DNA from: Nocardioides sp. URHA0020
GTDB lineage: Bacteria > Actinomycetota > Actinomycetes > Propionibacteriales > Nocardioidaceae
Assembly (NCBI RefSeq): GCF_000620705.1
Contig: NZ_KK211170.1
Location: 273,219-337,218, forward strand
DNA length: 64,000 bases
Direction: 5' to 3'
Shown here: positions 55,729-64,000 of the stretch, one piece after another
How the letters are laid out: every line of letters begins with the position of its first letter
Numbering within the stretch: the stretch's first letter is position 1
Translations under genes and position numbers: made by a program
Notes under the pieces: model-generated
Told to the model about the DNA's origin: nothing
What the model saw: only the letters and a program-made list of their open reading frames with translations
Database searches by the model: none

Positions 55729-56040
55729 CGGATTGGTCACGTCCGAAACGTGATCTGGGTCGCGAGCACCCGAGCGGCACCGGAGCAGCGCCGTACGTCC
55801 TCTCGTCCTCAGACGACTTCGGCGCAAGCTGCACGGTGAGGGCCCGGGTCGGGCGAAGGGTCTTGCGCCGGAGCCCGGTTCGGGAGGACGTCAGTGCTCC
55901 CTGGTCGAGACCAGATCGTTACACGCGGAAGACCCGATCGGCGGTTGGCGTCACATACAGTCGCTTCGGTTGTTGACCCCCGCCGTCCCTACCAGGACAG
56001 TCGGACCAACGCACACCAGTTCCCACAAGACAGAGGTGAC
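55729..56040. other. 312-bp intergenic region before the peptide ABC operon
   Basis: No gene is visible. It holds an inverted repeat TCACGT-ccgaa-ACGTGA (55737-55753) 9 bp after the aspS stop, perhaps a terminator stem or operator, and a possible -10 TACAGT (55956-55961) about 80 bp before the permease ATG. Confidence 0.4.
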
Positions 56041-57042
56041 ATGACCGCCACGCCGCTGAACGAGCTCGAGGGCCGGACCCCCGACCCGGACGACGAGTTC
56101 CGGGCCCAGGCTGTCGAGAGCAAGTCTCCGACGCAGCTCGCCATGGCGCGGTTCCGCAAGGACAAGAAGTCCATGGTCGCGCTCGTCATCGTGATCCTCT
56201 ACTTCGTCGCGGCCATCCTCGGCCCGATCCTCGTGGCGGCCGACGTGCTCAACCCCCTCAAGATCCACCCGGACCTGATCGGCCCCGACGCGCTCCCCAT
56301 CGGCAAGTGGTGGGGCATCACCTGGGACCACCCGCTGGGCGTCGAGCCCGGCATCGGCCGCGACGTGCTGAGCCGCATCTGGCTCGGCATCACGTACTCG
56401 CTGGTCGTCGCCGTCTCCGCCTCGATCATCGCGGTGTTCATCGGTGTGGTGCTCGGCATCATCGCCGGGTTCTCGGGCGGCTGGACCGACTCAGTCATCG
56501 GTCGCATCATCGACCTGGTCCTCGCGTTCCCGCAGACCCTGCTCCTGCTGGCCGCCGCTCCGGTCGGCCTGGCGGTGCTGACCGAGACGTTCCACGTGCC
56601 GGAGGGAGCGATCGCGCAGGGCCTGTTCGTGGTCCTGGTCCTCGGCCTCTTCGGCTGGACCGGCACGGCGCGCCTCATCCGCGGTCAGGTCCTGTCGCTG
56701 CGCGAGCGCGAGTTCGTGGACGCCGCGAAGCTGTTCGGAGCCAGCAAGCGCCGCATCTGGTTCAAGGAGCTGCTCCCGAACCTCTGGGCGCCGATCCTGA
56801 TCACCTTCACGCTCTACATGCCGGCCTTCATCTCCGCCGAGGCCGCGCTGTCCTACCTCGGTGTCAGCGTGCGGCCCCCGACGCCCACGCTGGGCAACAT
56901 CTTGAAGGACTCGATCCAGTACGCCAGCGGCGACTTCCTGTACTTCTTCGCCCCGGCGTTCCTCATCGCCCTCATCGTCGTCTCGTTCAACCTGCTCGGG
57001 GACGGCCTGCGCGACGCCCTCGACCCCAAGGGCGACCGCTAG
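56041..57042 (+). CDS. Peptide-type ABC transporter permease (DppC/OppC-like)
   Basis: A 333-residue inner-membrane protein. TM1 (ALVIVILYFVAAILGPILVA) precedes a periplasmic loop with HPLGVEPGIGRDVLSRIWLG, the DppC/OppC signature, and five more helices. The EAA loop is REREFVDAAKLFGASKRRIW. An AGAGG ribosome binding site lies at 56033-56037. It is first in a five-gene importer, an unusual order with the C-type permease ahead of the binding protein. Confidence 0.93.
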   Translation: MTATPLNELEGRTPDPDDEFRAQAVESKSPTQLAMARFRKDKKSMVALVIVILYFVAAILGPILVAADVLNPLKIHPDLIGPDALPIGKWWGITWDHPLGVEPGIGRDVLSRIWLGITYSLVVAVSASIIAVFIGVVLGIIAGFSGGWTDSVIGRIIDLVLAFPQTLLLLAAAPVGLAVLTETFHVPEGAIAQGLFVVLVLGLFGWTGTARLIRGQVLSLREREFVDAAKLFGASKRRIWFKELLPNLWAPILITFTLYMPAFISAEAALSYLGVSVRPPTPTLGNILKDSIQYASGDFLYFFAPAFLIALIVVSFNLLGDGLRDALDPKGDR

Positions 57043-57118
57043 AACACCCAGTCTTCGGTGACACCGAGTCGCCGAAAGTGCCGCCGTTCTCGGCGCGACA
57101 CACATCCAAGGAGAAGTA

Positions 57119-58882
57119 ATGGCCAAGATGCGAAAGCGGATGGTCGCCCTGAGTGCTGCGGCGGCCTTGACGGCTGCCCTCGCGGCGTGCGGTGGCGGAT
57201 CCGACGGCTCGAAGAGCGATGGTGACTCTTCGGGCGACACCAGCGCCAAGGGCGGGACGCTGCAGTACCTGCAGCACTTCCCGTTCGAGAGCACGGACCC
57301 GCAGCGGATCTACTACGGCGTCGAGCTCGCGAACTTCCGTCGCACCCTCTACCGCTCCCTCGTCGGCTTCCCGTTCGACAAGGACTCGGACGTCGCCAAC
57401 ACGCCGATCCCGGACCTCGCGACGGACACCGGCACCTCCACCGAGGGTGGCAAGGTGTGGTCGTTCACGCTGAAGGACGGCATCAAGTGGGAGGACGGCT
57501 CGGACATCACGTGTGAGGACTTCGCCTACGGCGCCTCGCGTGCGTTCGCCGACGACGTCCTCACCGGCGGTGCGGGCTTCTACCTCAAGGGCTACCTCGA
57601 CATCCCGGCGGACCCGAAGGGCGGCTCGGCGTACAAGGGCCCCTACATCGGCACCGGCCAGGAGCTGTTCGACAAGGCAGTCACCTGCGATGGCAAGACC
57701 ATCACCTACCACTTCAACAAGCCGTGGCCGGACTTCCCGCTCTCGGTGGCGTCGCTGATGGCGACCGACCCCTACAAGGAGTCGGTCGACAAGGGCGACA
57801 AGTCCAAGTGGGTTGTCCTGTCCAACGGCCCGTACAAGGTCGAGGGCGGCAAGTGGCAGGTCAACAAGGGCGCCACGCTGGTCCGCAACGAGAACTACGA
57901 CGCTGCGACCGACACCCCGGACAAGCTCCGTGAGGCCAACCCGGACCAGATCGACTACCAGATCTTCACGGCCGCCGAGCCGATCCTCGACCGTCTGGTC
58001 GCGGACGCCGGTGACGACAAGAACGCGATCACCTCGGCTCGTGTCGCTCCGGCGTACTTCAGCCAGATCGAGGGCCCGATCGCGGACCGCACCGCGCTGG
58101 TCGACTCGCCGTACACCAACTACCTGGTGCCCAACCAGCAGAAGCTGAAGGACCCCAAGGTCCGTCAGGCGCTGGCGCTGGCGACGGACGTCGACGGCTA
58201 CACCAAGGCCGAGGGTGGCGACAAGGCCGGCGTTCCGGCCGAGTCGATCATCAACCCGGGTCTGCCGGGCTACACCGAGCAGGAGGCCTTCTCCGGCTCC
58301 AACGGTGGCGACCCGGAGGCGGCCAAGGCTCTCCTCCAGGAGGCCGGCGTGACCCTGCCGTACCCGATCACCTACACCTACGGTCAGTCCGAGACCCAGG
58401 ACAAGACCGCGGCCGTGCTGCAGGAGGGCTGGGAGAAGGCTGGCTTCAAGGTCAAGCTCGACCCGCTCGCTGACACGTACTACGACGTCATCAACCAGCC
58501 CGACAAGGACAGCGACGTCGTCTGGGCCGGCTGGGGTGCTGACTGGCCGTCGGCCATGACGGTGCTGCCGCCGCTGTTCGACTCCCGCCAGAACTTCGCG
58601 CGGGGCAAGGACGGCAAGGTCACCAACCTCGGCCAGGACTACGGCTACTACCAGAGTGACGAGTTCGAGGGTCTGCTCGACAAGGCGGCCACGGCCCCCG
58701 ACATCGACGCCCAGAACGAGGTGCTCACGCAGGCGGACACTGTTCTCGCGAACGACACCGCCTACATCCCGCTGGACACCAGCCGCTTCTACTGGCTGTA
58801 CGGCTCGGGCGTCACGGACTTCATGACCGACGCCGCGTCGTCGTCGTACCCGGACCTCGGTCCGATCGGCGTCACCAAGTGA
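57119..58882 (+). CDS. Extracellular solute-binding lipoprotein, family 5
   Basis: A 587-residue lipoprotein that binds peptides or similar ligands. The signal peptide ends in LAAC with C24 lipidated, then a Gly/Ser/Asp linker. The SBP family 5 body shows TYTYGQSETQDKTAAVLQEG and VVWAGWGADWPSAMTVLPPL. AAGGAG is the ribosome binding site. Ligand cannot be read; the transporter could also take up oligosaccharides, metals or opines. A hairpin follows the stop. Confidence 0.92.
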   Translation: MAKMRKRMVALSAAAALTAALAACGGGSDGSKSDGDSSGDTSAKGGTLQYLQHFPFESTDPQRIYYGVELANFRRTLYRSLVGFPFDKDSDVANTPIPDLATDTGTSTEGGKVWSFTLKDGIKWEDGSDITCEDFAYGASRAFADDVLTGGAGFYLKGYLDIPADPKGGSAYKGPYIGTGQELFDKAVTCDGKTITYHFNKPWPDFPLSVASLMATDPYKESVDKGDKSKWVVLSNGPYKVEGGKWQVNKGATLVRNENYDAATDTPDKLREANPDQIDYQIFTAAEPILDRLVADAGDDKNAITSARVAPAYFSQIEGPIADRTALVDSPYTNYLVPNQQKLKDPKVRQALALATDVDGYTKAEGGDKAGVPAESIINPGLPGYTEQEAFSGSNGGDPEAAKALLQEAGVTLPYPITYTYGQSETQDKTAAVLQEGWEKAGFKVKLDPLADTYYDVINQPDKDSDVVWAGWGADWPSAMTVLPPLFDSRQNFARGKDGKVTNLGQDYGYYQSDEFEGLLDKAATAPDIDAQNEVLTQADTVLANDTAYIPLDTSRFYWLYGSGVTDFMTDAASSSYPDLGPIGVTK

Positions 58883-58886
58883 TTCA

Positions 58887-58916
58887 TTGCTCGGCCTAGT
58901 TCACTAGACCGAGCAA
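58887..58916 (+). terminator. Hairpin between binding-protein and DppB-like genes
   Basis: Arms TTGCTCGG and CCGAGCAA (8 bp, 14-nt loop) 4 bp after the lipoprotein stop, followed by GC-rich sequence rather than T-run. Probably tunes expression of the downstream permease and ATPases. Confidence 0.5.
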
Positions 58917-58945
58917 GGCGGGCCCCCGCCTCTCCGGGGCACCTG

Positions 58946-59992
58946 GTGCCCCCCGACCCGAAGGCAGACCCGGCTTTGCTTGCCTACCTCGTGCGCCGAA
59001 TCTTCGTCGGCATCATCTTGCTGCTCGCTCTGAGCCTGATGACGTTCGTCCTCTTCTTCGCCTCTCCGGTGGATGTGACCCGGTACGCGTGCGGCAAGAA
59101 CTGCACCCCCGAGAAGCGCGCCACCACGGAGAAGGCCCTCGGCTACGACAAGCCGGTCGTCGAGCAGTGGACCGACTTCCTCAAGGGCATCGTGGTCGGT
59201 CGTGACTACCCCGACGACCCGGAGCTCCAGGCGGCCGCCCCGGACATCGTCACCCACTGCGGGGCGCCGTGCTTCGGCTACTCGCAGGTGAATGCGACGA
59301 CCGTCAACGAGCTCGTCAAGGAGGCAGCACCGATCTCGATCTCGCTGGCGACCATCGCGGTCATCATCTGGGTCCTCTTCGGCGTCCTCTTCGGGCTCTT
59401 AGCGGCCGTGACGAAGGGGACCTTGATCGACCGCGGGATCGTCGGGCTGACGCTGGTCGCCTACGCGTTCCCGACCTTCTTCACGGCGATCTTCCTGCTC
59501 AAGTACGTCTCCATCAAATGGGGGCTGGTCCCCTTCCCTCAATACGTCTCAATAGCCGACGGGGGAGTGGGGCAGTGGCTGCTGAACCTCCTGCTCCCGG
59601 CGACGACACTCGCGCTCGTCTACCTCGCCAGCTATGTCCGCATCACTCGGTCGTTCGTGCTCGAGTCGCTGTCCGAGGACTACATCCGGACCGCGAAGGC
59701 CAAGGGCCTGGCGCCGCGCAAGGTGCTCTTCAAGCACGGGCTGCGTGCGGCTCTCACGCCGCTCGTCACGATGATCGGCCTGGACTTCGCCGGCCTGCTG
59801 GGCGGCGCGATCATCACCGAGTCGGTGTTCAGCTTCTACGGACTCGGCGCGCTCGCCGTGCGGGCCAACGTCTCCTACGACCTGCCGACGCTGATCGGTC
59901 TGCTGCTCATCGCAGGCGCTTTCGTGATCGTCGCTAACATCGTGGTTGACGTGCTCTACGCCTACATCGACCCCCGTGTTCGGCTCGACTGA
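58946..59992 (+). CDS. Peptide-type ABC transporter permease (DppB/OppB-like)
   Basis: A 348-residue membrane protein. TM1 LVRRIFVGIILLLALSLMTF is followed by the long periplasmic segment that is usual in actinobacterial OppB proteins, here with four cysteines (YACGKNC, HCGAPCFG). The EAA loop reads SEDYIRTAKAKGLAPRKVLF. The GTG at 58946 is used; a TTG at 58976 would also fit and lies nearer to AAGG. It pairs with the DppC-like protein. Confidence 0.9.
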   Translation: MPPDPKADPALLAYLVRRIFVGIILLLALSLMTFVLFFASPVDVTRYACGKNCTPEKRATTEKALGYDKPVVEQWTDFLKGIVVGRDYPDDPELQAAAPDIVTHCGAPCFGYSQVNATTVNELVKEAAPISISLATIAVIIWVLFGVLFGLLAAVTKGTLIDRGIVGLTLVAYAFPTFFTAIFLLKYVSIKWGLVPFPQYVSIADGGVGQWLLNLLLPATTLALVYLASYVRITRSFVLESLSEDYIRTAKAKGLAPRKVLFKHGLRAALTPLVTMIGLDFAGLLGGAIITESVFSFYGLGALAVRANVSYDLPTLIGLLLIAGAFVIVANIVVDVLYAYIDPRVRLD

Positions 59993-60013
59993 GCGCCGGC
60001 TAGGAAAGCTCTG

Positions 60014-61059
60014 ATGACGACACCGTTCCTCTCCGTCCAGGACCTGAAGGTCCACTTCCCGACTGCCGACGGCATCGTGAAGGCGACTGACGGGCTCTCG
60101 TTCACCCTCGAGAAGGGCAAGACCCTCGGCATCGTGGGCGAGTCCGGCTCCGGCAAGTCCGTCTCCTCCTCGGCGATCCTCGGTCTGCACCGCGGCACCA
60201 GCGCGATCGTCAGTGGCTCGATCCTGCTCGACGGGGTCGACCTGCTCTCGATCGGCGACGAGGAGATGCGACGCAAGCGTGGCTCGGAGATCGCGATGAT
60301 CTTCCAGGACCCGCTCTCGGCGATGCACCCCTACTACACCGTGGGCAACCAGATCGCCGAGGCGTACCGGGTGCACCACAGCGTCTCGAAGAAGGCCGCC
60401 CGAACGCGCACCATCGAGATGCTCGACCGGGTCGGGATCCCGCAGCCCAACCGCCGGGTCGACGACTACCCGCACCAGTTCTCCGGCGGCATGCGGCAGC
60501 GCGCGATGATCGCCATGGCGCTCATCAACAACCCGAGCCTGCTGATCGCGGACGAGCCGACCACCGCGCTGGACGTCACCGTCCAGGCGCAGATCCTCGA
60601 CCTGCTCCAGGACCTGCAGCGCGACTTCGACGCCGCGGTCATGATCATCACCCACGACCTTGGCGTGGTGGCCGAGATGGCCGACGACGTGCTGGTCATG
60701 TACGCCGGGCGCGCCGTCGAGTACGGCGCCACCAAGGAGCTCCTCACGCACCCGGAGATGCCGTACACCTGGGGCCTGCTCTCCAGCGTGCCCGACGTCA
60801 CCGGCGACACGAGCGCCAAGCTGGTGCCGATCCCCGGCAACCCGCCCAGCCTGCTCGACCCGCCGCGCGGCTGCGCGTTCGAGCCGCGCTGCGCCCACCG
60901 CGACAAGGTGCCCGGCAACCTGTGCCGCACCACGCTGCCCGACCTGGTGCCCGGCACGCGCTACGAAGGCCACCTGAAGCGGTGCCACCTCACGAACCCC
61001 GACGCTGTCTACGAGACCGAAGTCCTGCCCGAGATCGCGCCGGACCTGGTGGAGAACCG

Positions 61060-61063
<4 letters not shown>
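60014..61063 (+). CDS. Peptide-type ABC transporter ATP-binding protein (DppD/OppD-like)
   Basis: A 349-residue ATPase. Walker A GESGSGKSVSSSAILG, signature YPHQFSGGMRQRAMIAMAL, Walker B LLIADEPTTALDVT and the C-terminal oligopeptide-transporter domain with cysteines (GCAFEPRCAHR, NLCRT, RCHL) that in this family bind an iron-sulfur cluster. The ribosome binding site is AGGAAA. The stop overlaps the next start (ATGA). Confidence 0.95.
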
Positions 61064-62337
<1,274 letters not shown>

Positions 62338-62366
62338 CCCGGTCGTGGCCGGCGTCGTCGTACGCC

Positions 62367-62372
62367 TAACCT
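62367..62372 (+). promoter_or_regulatory. -10 element of rarA (leaderless)
   Basis: TAACCT lies 6 nt before the GTG at 62379. Confidence 0.5.
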
Positions 62373-62378
62373 GACGAC

Positions 62379-63737
62379 GTGGACGACGACGGACTGTTCG
62401 AGACCCCCGGCGCGGCTGCCCGGGCCGGGGGCGGCTCGCTGAATGCGAACACGCACGCGTCGGCACCGCTGGCGGTCCGGATGCGGCCGCGTACGCTCGA
62501 CGAGCTCGTCGGGCAGTCCCAGCTGCGCGCACCCGGCTCGCCCCTGCGGCGGCTCGTCGAGGGCGACCAGTCGATGTCCCTGCTGCTCTGGGGGCCGCCC
62601 GGCACCGGCAAGACGACGATCGCCTCGATCGTCAGCCAGCAGACCGACCGGCGCTTCGTCGAGGTCTCCGCGGTGTCGGCGGGCGTCAAGGAGGTGCGTG
62701 CCGCGATCGACGCGGCGCGCGCGGAGCTGGTCGCGACGGGCCGCGAGACCGTGCTCTTCGTCGACGAGGTCCACCGCTTCAGCAAGGCCCAGCAGGACGG
62801 CCTGCTCCCGGGCGTCGAGAACCGCTGGGTGACGCTGATCGCCGCGACGACGGAGAACCCGTTCTTCAGCGTCATCTCGCCGTTGCTCTCCCGCAGCCTG
62901 CTGCTGCGCCTCGAGTCGCTGACCGACGACGACGTACGCGCCGTGCTCGACCAGGCGATCGTGGACGAGCGCGGTCTCGGCGGCTCGGTCAAGGTCGAGG
63001 AGGAGGCTCTCGAGCACCTCGTCCGGCTGGCGGGCGGTGACGCGCGTCGTTCGTTGACCTACCTCGAGGCCGCTGCCGGAGCCGCGGCCTCGCAGGGCCT
63101 CGACACGGTCGACCTGTCGACCGCGGAGACCGCCGTCGACCGCGCGGCTGTCCGCTACGACCGCCAGGGCGACCAGCACTACGACGTGGTCAGCGCCTTC
63201 ATCAAGTCCGTCCGCGGCTCCGACGCCGACGCCGCCCTGCACTACCTGGCGCGGATGATCGAGGCGGGGGAGGACCCGCGCTTCATCGCCCGGCGGCTGA
63301 TGATCCTCGCCTCGGAGGACATCGGCCTGGCCGACTCCTCGGCGCTCGCGACCGCGGTCGCCGCCGCGCAGACCGTGCAGCTGATCGGCATGCCGGAGGC
63401 CCAGCTGACCCTCGCCCACGCCACCATCGCGCTCGCGGTCGCGCCGAAGTCCAACGCCGTCACCACCGCGATCGGCGCCGCCATCGCCGACGTCCGCGCC
63501 GGCAAGATCGGCCAGGTGCCACCCCACCTGCGCGATGCCCACTACGCGGGGGCGAAGAAGATCGGCCACGGGTCGACGTACAAGTACAGCCACGACCAGC
63601 CCTTCGGCGTCGCCGAGCAGCAGTACGCCCCCGACGTCGTGCTCGACCGCGCGTACTACCAGCCCACCTCGCTGGGTGCGGAGTCCGCGATCAAGGAGCG
63701 CTGGGAGCGGGTCCGCCGCATCATCCGCGGCAACTGA
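62379..63737 (+). CDS. rarA: Replication-associated recombination protein A (RarA/MgsA) AAA+ ATPase
   Basis: A 452-residue AAA+ protein related to RuvB and clamp loaders, acting at stalled replication forks. Walker A is GPPGTGKTTIASIVSQQ, Walker B is VLFVDEVHRFSKAQQDGLLP, and sensor 1 is AATTENPFFSVISPLL. The C-terminal tetramerisation domain (VVSAFIKSVRGSDADAALHY, ARMIEAGEDPRFIARRLMIL) is complete and the protein ends in the typical WERVRRIIRGN. A GTG start with a leaderless promoter. Confidence 0.96.
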   Translation: MDDDGLFETPGAAARAGGGSLNANTHASAPLAVRMRPRTLDELVGQSQLRAPGSPLRRLVEGDQSMSLLLWGPPGTGKTTIASIVSQQTDRRFVEVSAVSAGVKEVRAAIDAARAELVATGRETVLFVDEVHRFSKAQQDGLLPGVENRWVTLIAATTENPFFSVISPLLSRSLLLRLESLTDDDVRAVLDQAIVDERGLGGSVKVEEEALEHLVRLAGGDARRSLTYLEAAAGAAASQGLDTVDLSTAETAVDRAAVRYDRQGDQHYDVVSAFIKSVRGSDADAALHYLARMIEAGEDPRFIARRLMILASEDIGLADSSALATAVAAAQTVQLIGMPEAQLTLAHATIALAVAPKSNAVTTAIGAAIADVRAGKIGQVPPHLRDAHYAGAKKIGHGSTYKYSHDQPFGVAEQQYAPDVVLDRAYYQPTSLGAESAIKERWERVRRIIRGN

Positions 63738-63744
63738 CCTCCGC

Positions 63745-64000
63745 GGTGGTTGAGGTGTGAGGGCCGCTGGGCCCGAGCCTCGGAAGGCCGAGTGTGGCGT
63801 GAGGGCTGTGCGTGTCCCGGTGGTTGAGGTGTGAGGGCCGCTAGGCCCGAGCCTCGAAACCTCGGATGGCCGGGTGTGGCGTGAGGGCTGTCGGTTGGTG
63901 CGCGTCCCGGTGGTTGAGGTGTGAGGGCCGCTAGGCCCGAGCCTCGAAACCCCGGAAGGCCGGGTGTGGCCCGGCGCTGTCGGTTCGTGCGGGCCGTGTC
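63745..64000. repeat. Tandem copies of the dispersed palindromic repeat at the window end
   Basis: Three copies of the core start at 63745, 63819 and 63909 (spacing 74 and 90 bp) after the rarA stop. The first ends early (GAGCCTCGGAAGG in place of GAGCCTCGAAACC). Each has an inner hairpin GGGCC-gcta-GGCCC and outer arms GGTT/AACC. Linkers such as GGCCGGGTGTGGC also repeat. The array continues past the window end. No gene is visible. Confidence 0.75.

Overview
The window is chromosomal DNA from a high-GC Gram-positive actinobacterium, most likely Nocardioides or a close relative in the Propionibacteriales. The evidence is the strongly GC-rich third codon positions, many GTG starts, an SsgA/SsgB-type protein, a Gly-Cys-Val tRNA cluster, and the actinobacterial gene order thrS ... 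HIT ... CDP-alcohol phosphatidyltransferase - pdxS - pdxT - yebC - ruvCAB - yajC - secDF - apt - relA - MBL - hisS - aspS. Many start codons sit 5-7 nt after a TANNNT-like -10 hexamer, the arrangement of leaderless actinobacterial transcripts.

Region by region. (1) 94-5828: a STAS protein, a 42-residue membrane protein, a zinc ribbon protein, a CorA transporter, a Pit phosphate transporter in an operon with two small partners, a PPK2 kinase and small soluble proteins. (2) 6011-11984: a two-gene operon (SLOG-like Rossmann protein plus a membrane protein with two TrkA-N/RCK domains and a C-terminal RyR domain), facing a giant DUF4062 / degenerate P-loop / TPR protein. Its domains resemble those of nucleotide-signalling and conflict systems. 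(3) 12051-21630: a 9.58 kb integrated element in tRNA-Val(GAC), bounded by 29-bp direct repeats. It has a tyrosine integrase, excisionase, DUF3631 helicase, HK97-type capsid protein and LamG tail protein, small reverse-strand genes, and a palindrome made of two consensus DnaA boxes. No terminase, portal or protease is visible. The tRNA-Val/Cys/Gly cluster follows. (4) 22011-31585: pabC-like aminotransferase, SsgB-like protein, tRNA-Val(CAC) with a partial tandem copy, two GNAT proteins, thrS, a lipoprotein, HIT hydrolase, inositol-phosphatase-like enzyme and a PAS/PP2C phosphatase. (5) 31586-37437: a xylose block (xylA divergent from an xylFGH-type ABC transporter and a ROK repressor). (6) 37487-55728: the conserved housekeeping run listed above, with a beta-lactamase-fold lipoprotein and a DUF349 protein on the reverse strand. 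(7) 56041-62337: a five-gene peptide-type ABC importer. (8) 62379-63737: rarA, followed by a repeat array running to the window end.

Working relationships: pit and ppk2 link phosphate uptake with polyphosphate; the ROK protein probably controls xylA and xylF through the palindromes in their shared promoter region; ruvCAB carries a LexA-type SOS box; secD/secF/yajC form the Sec accessory complex; RelA and Apt serve purine and ppGpp metabolism. A repeat family of about 40 bp occurs after relA and after rarA, in opposite orientations.
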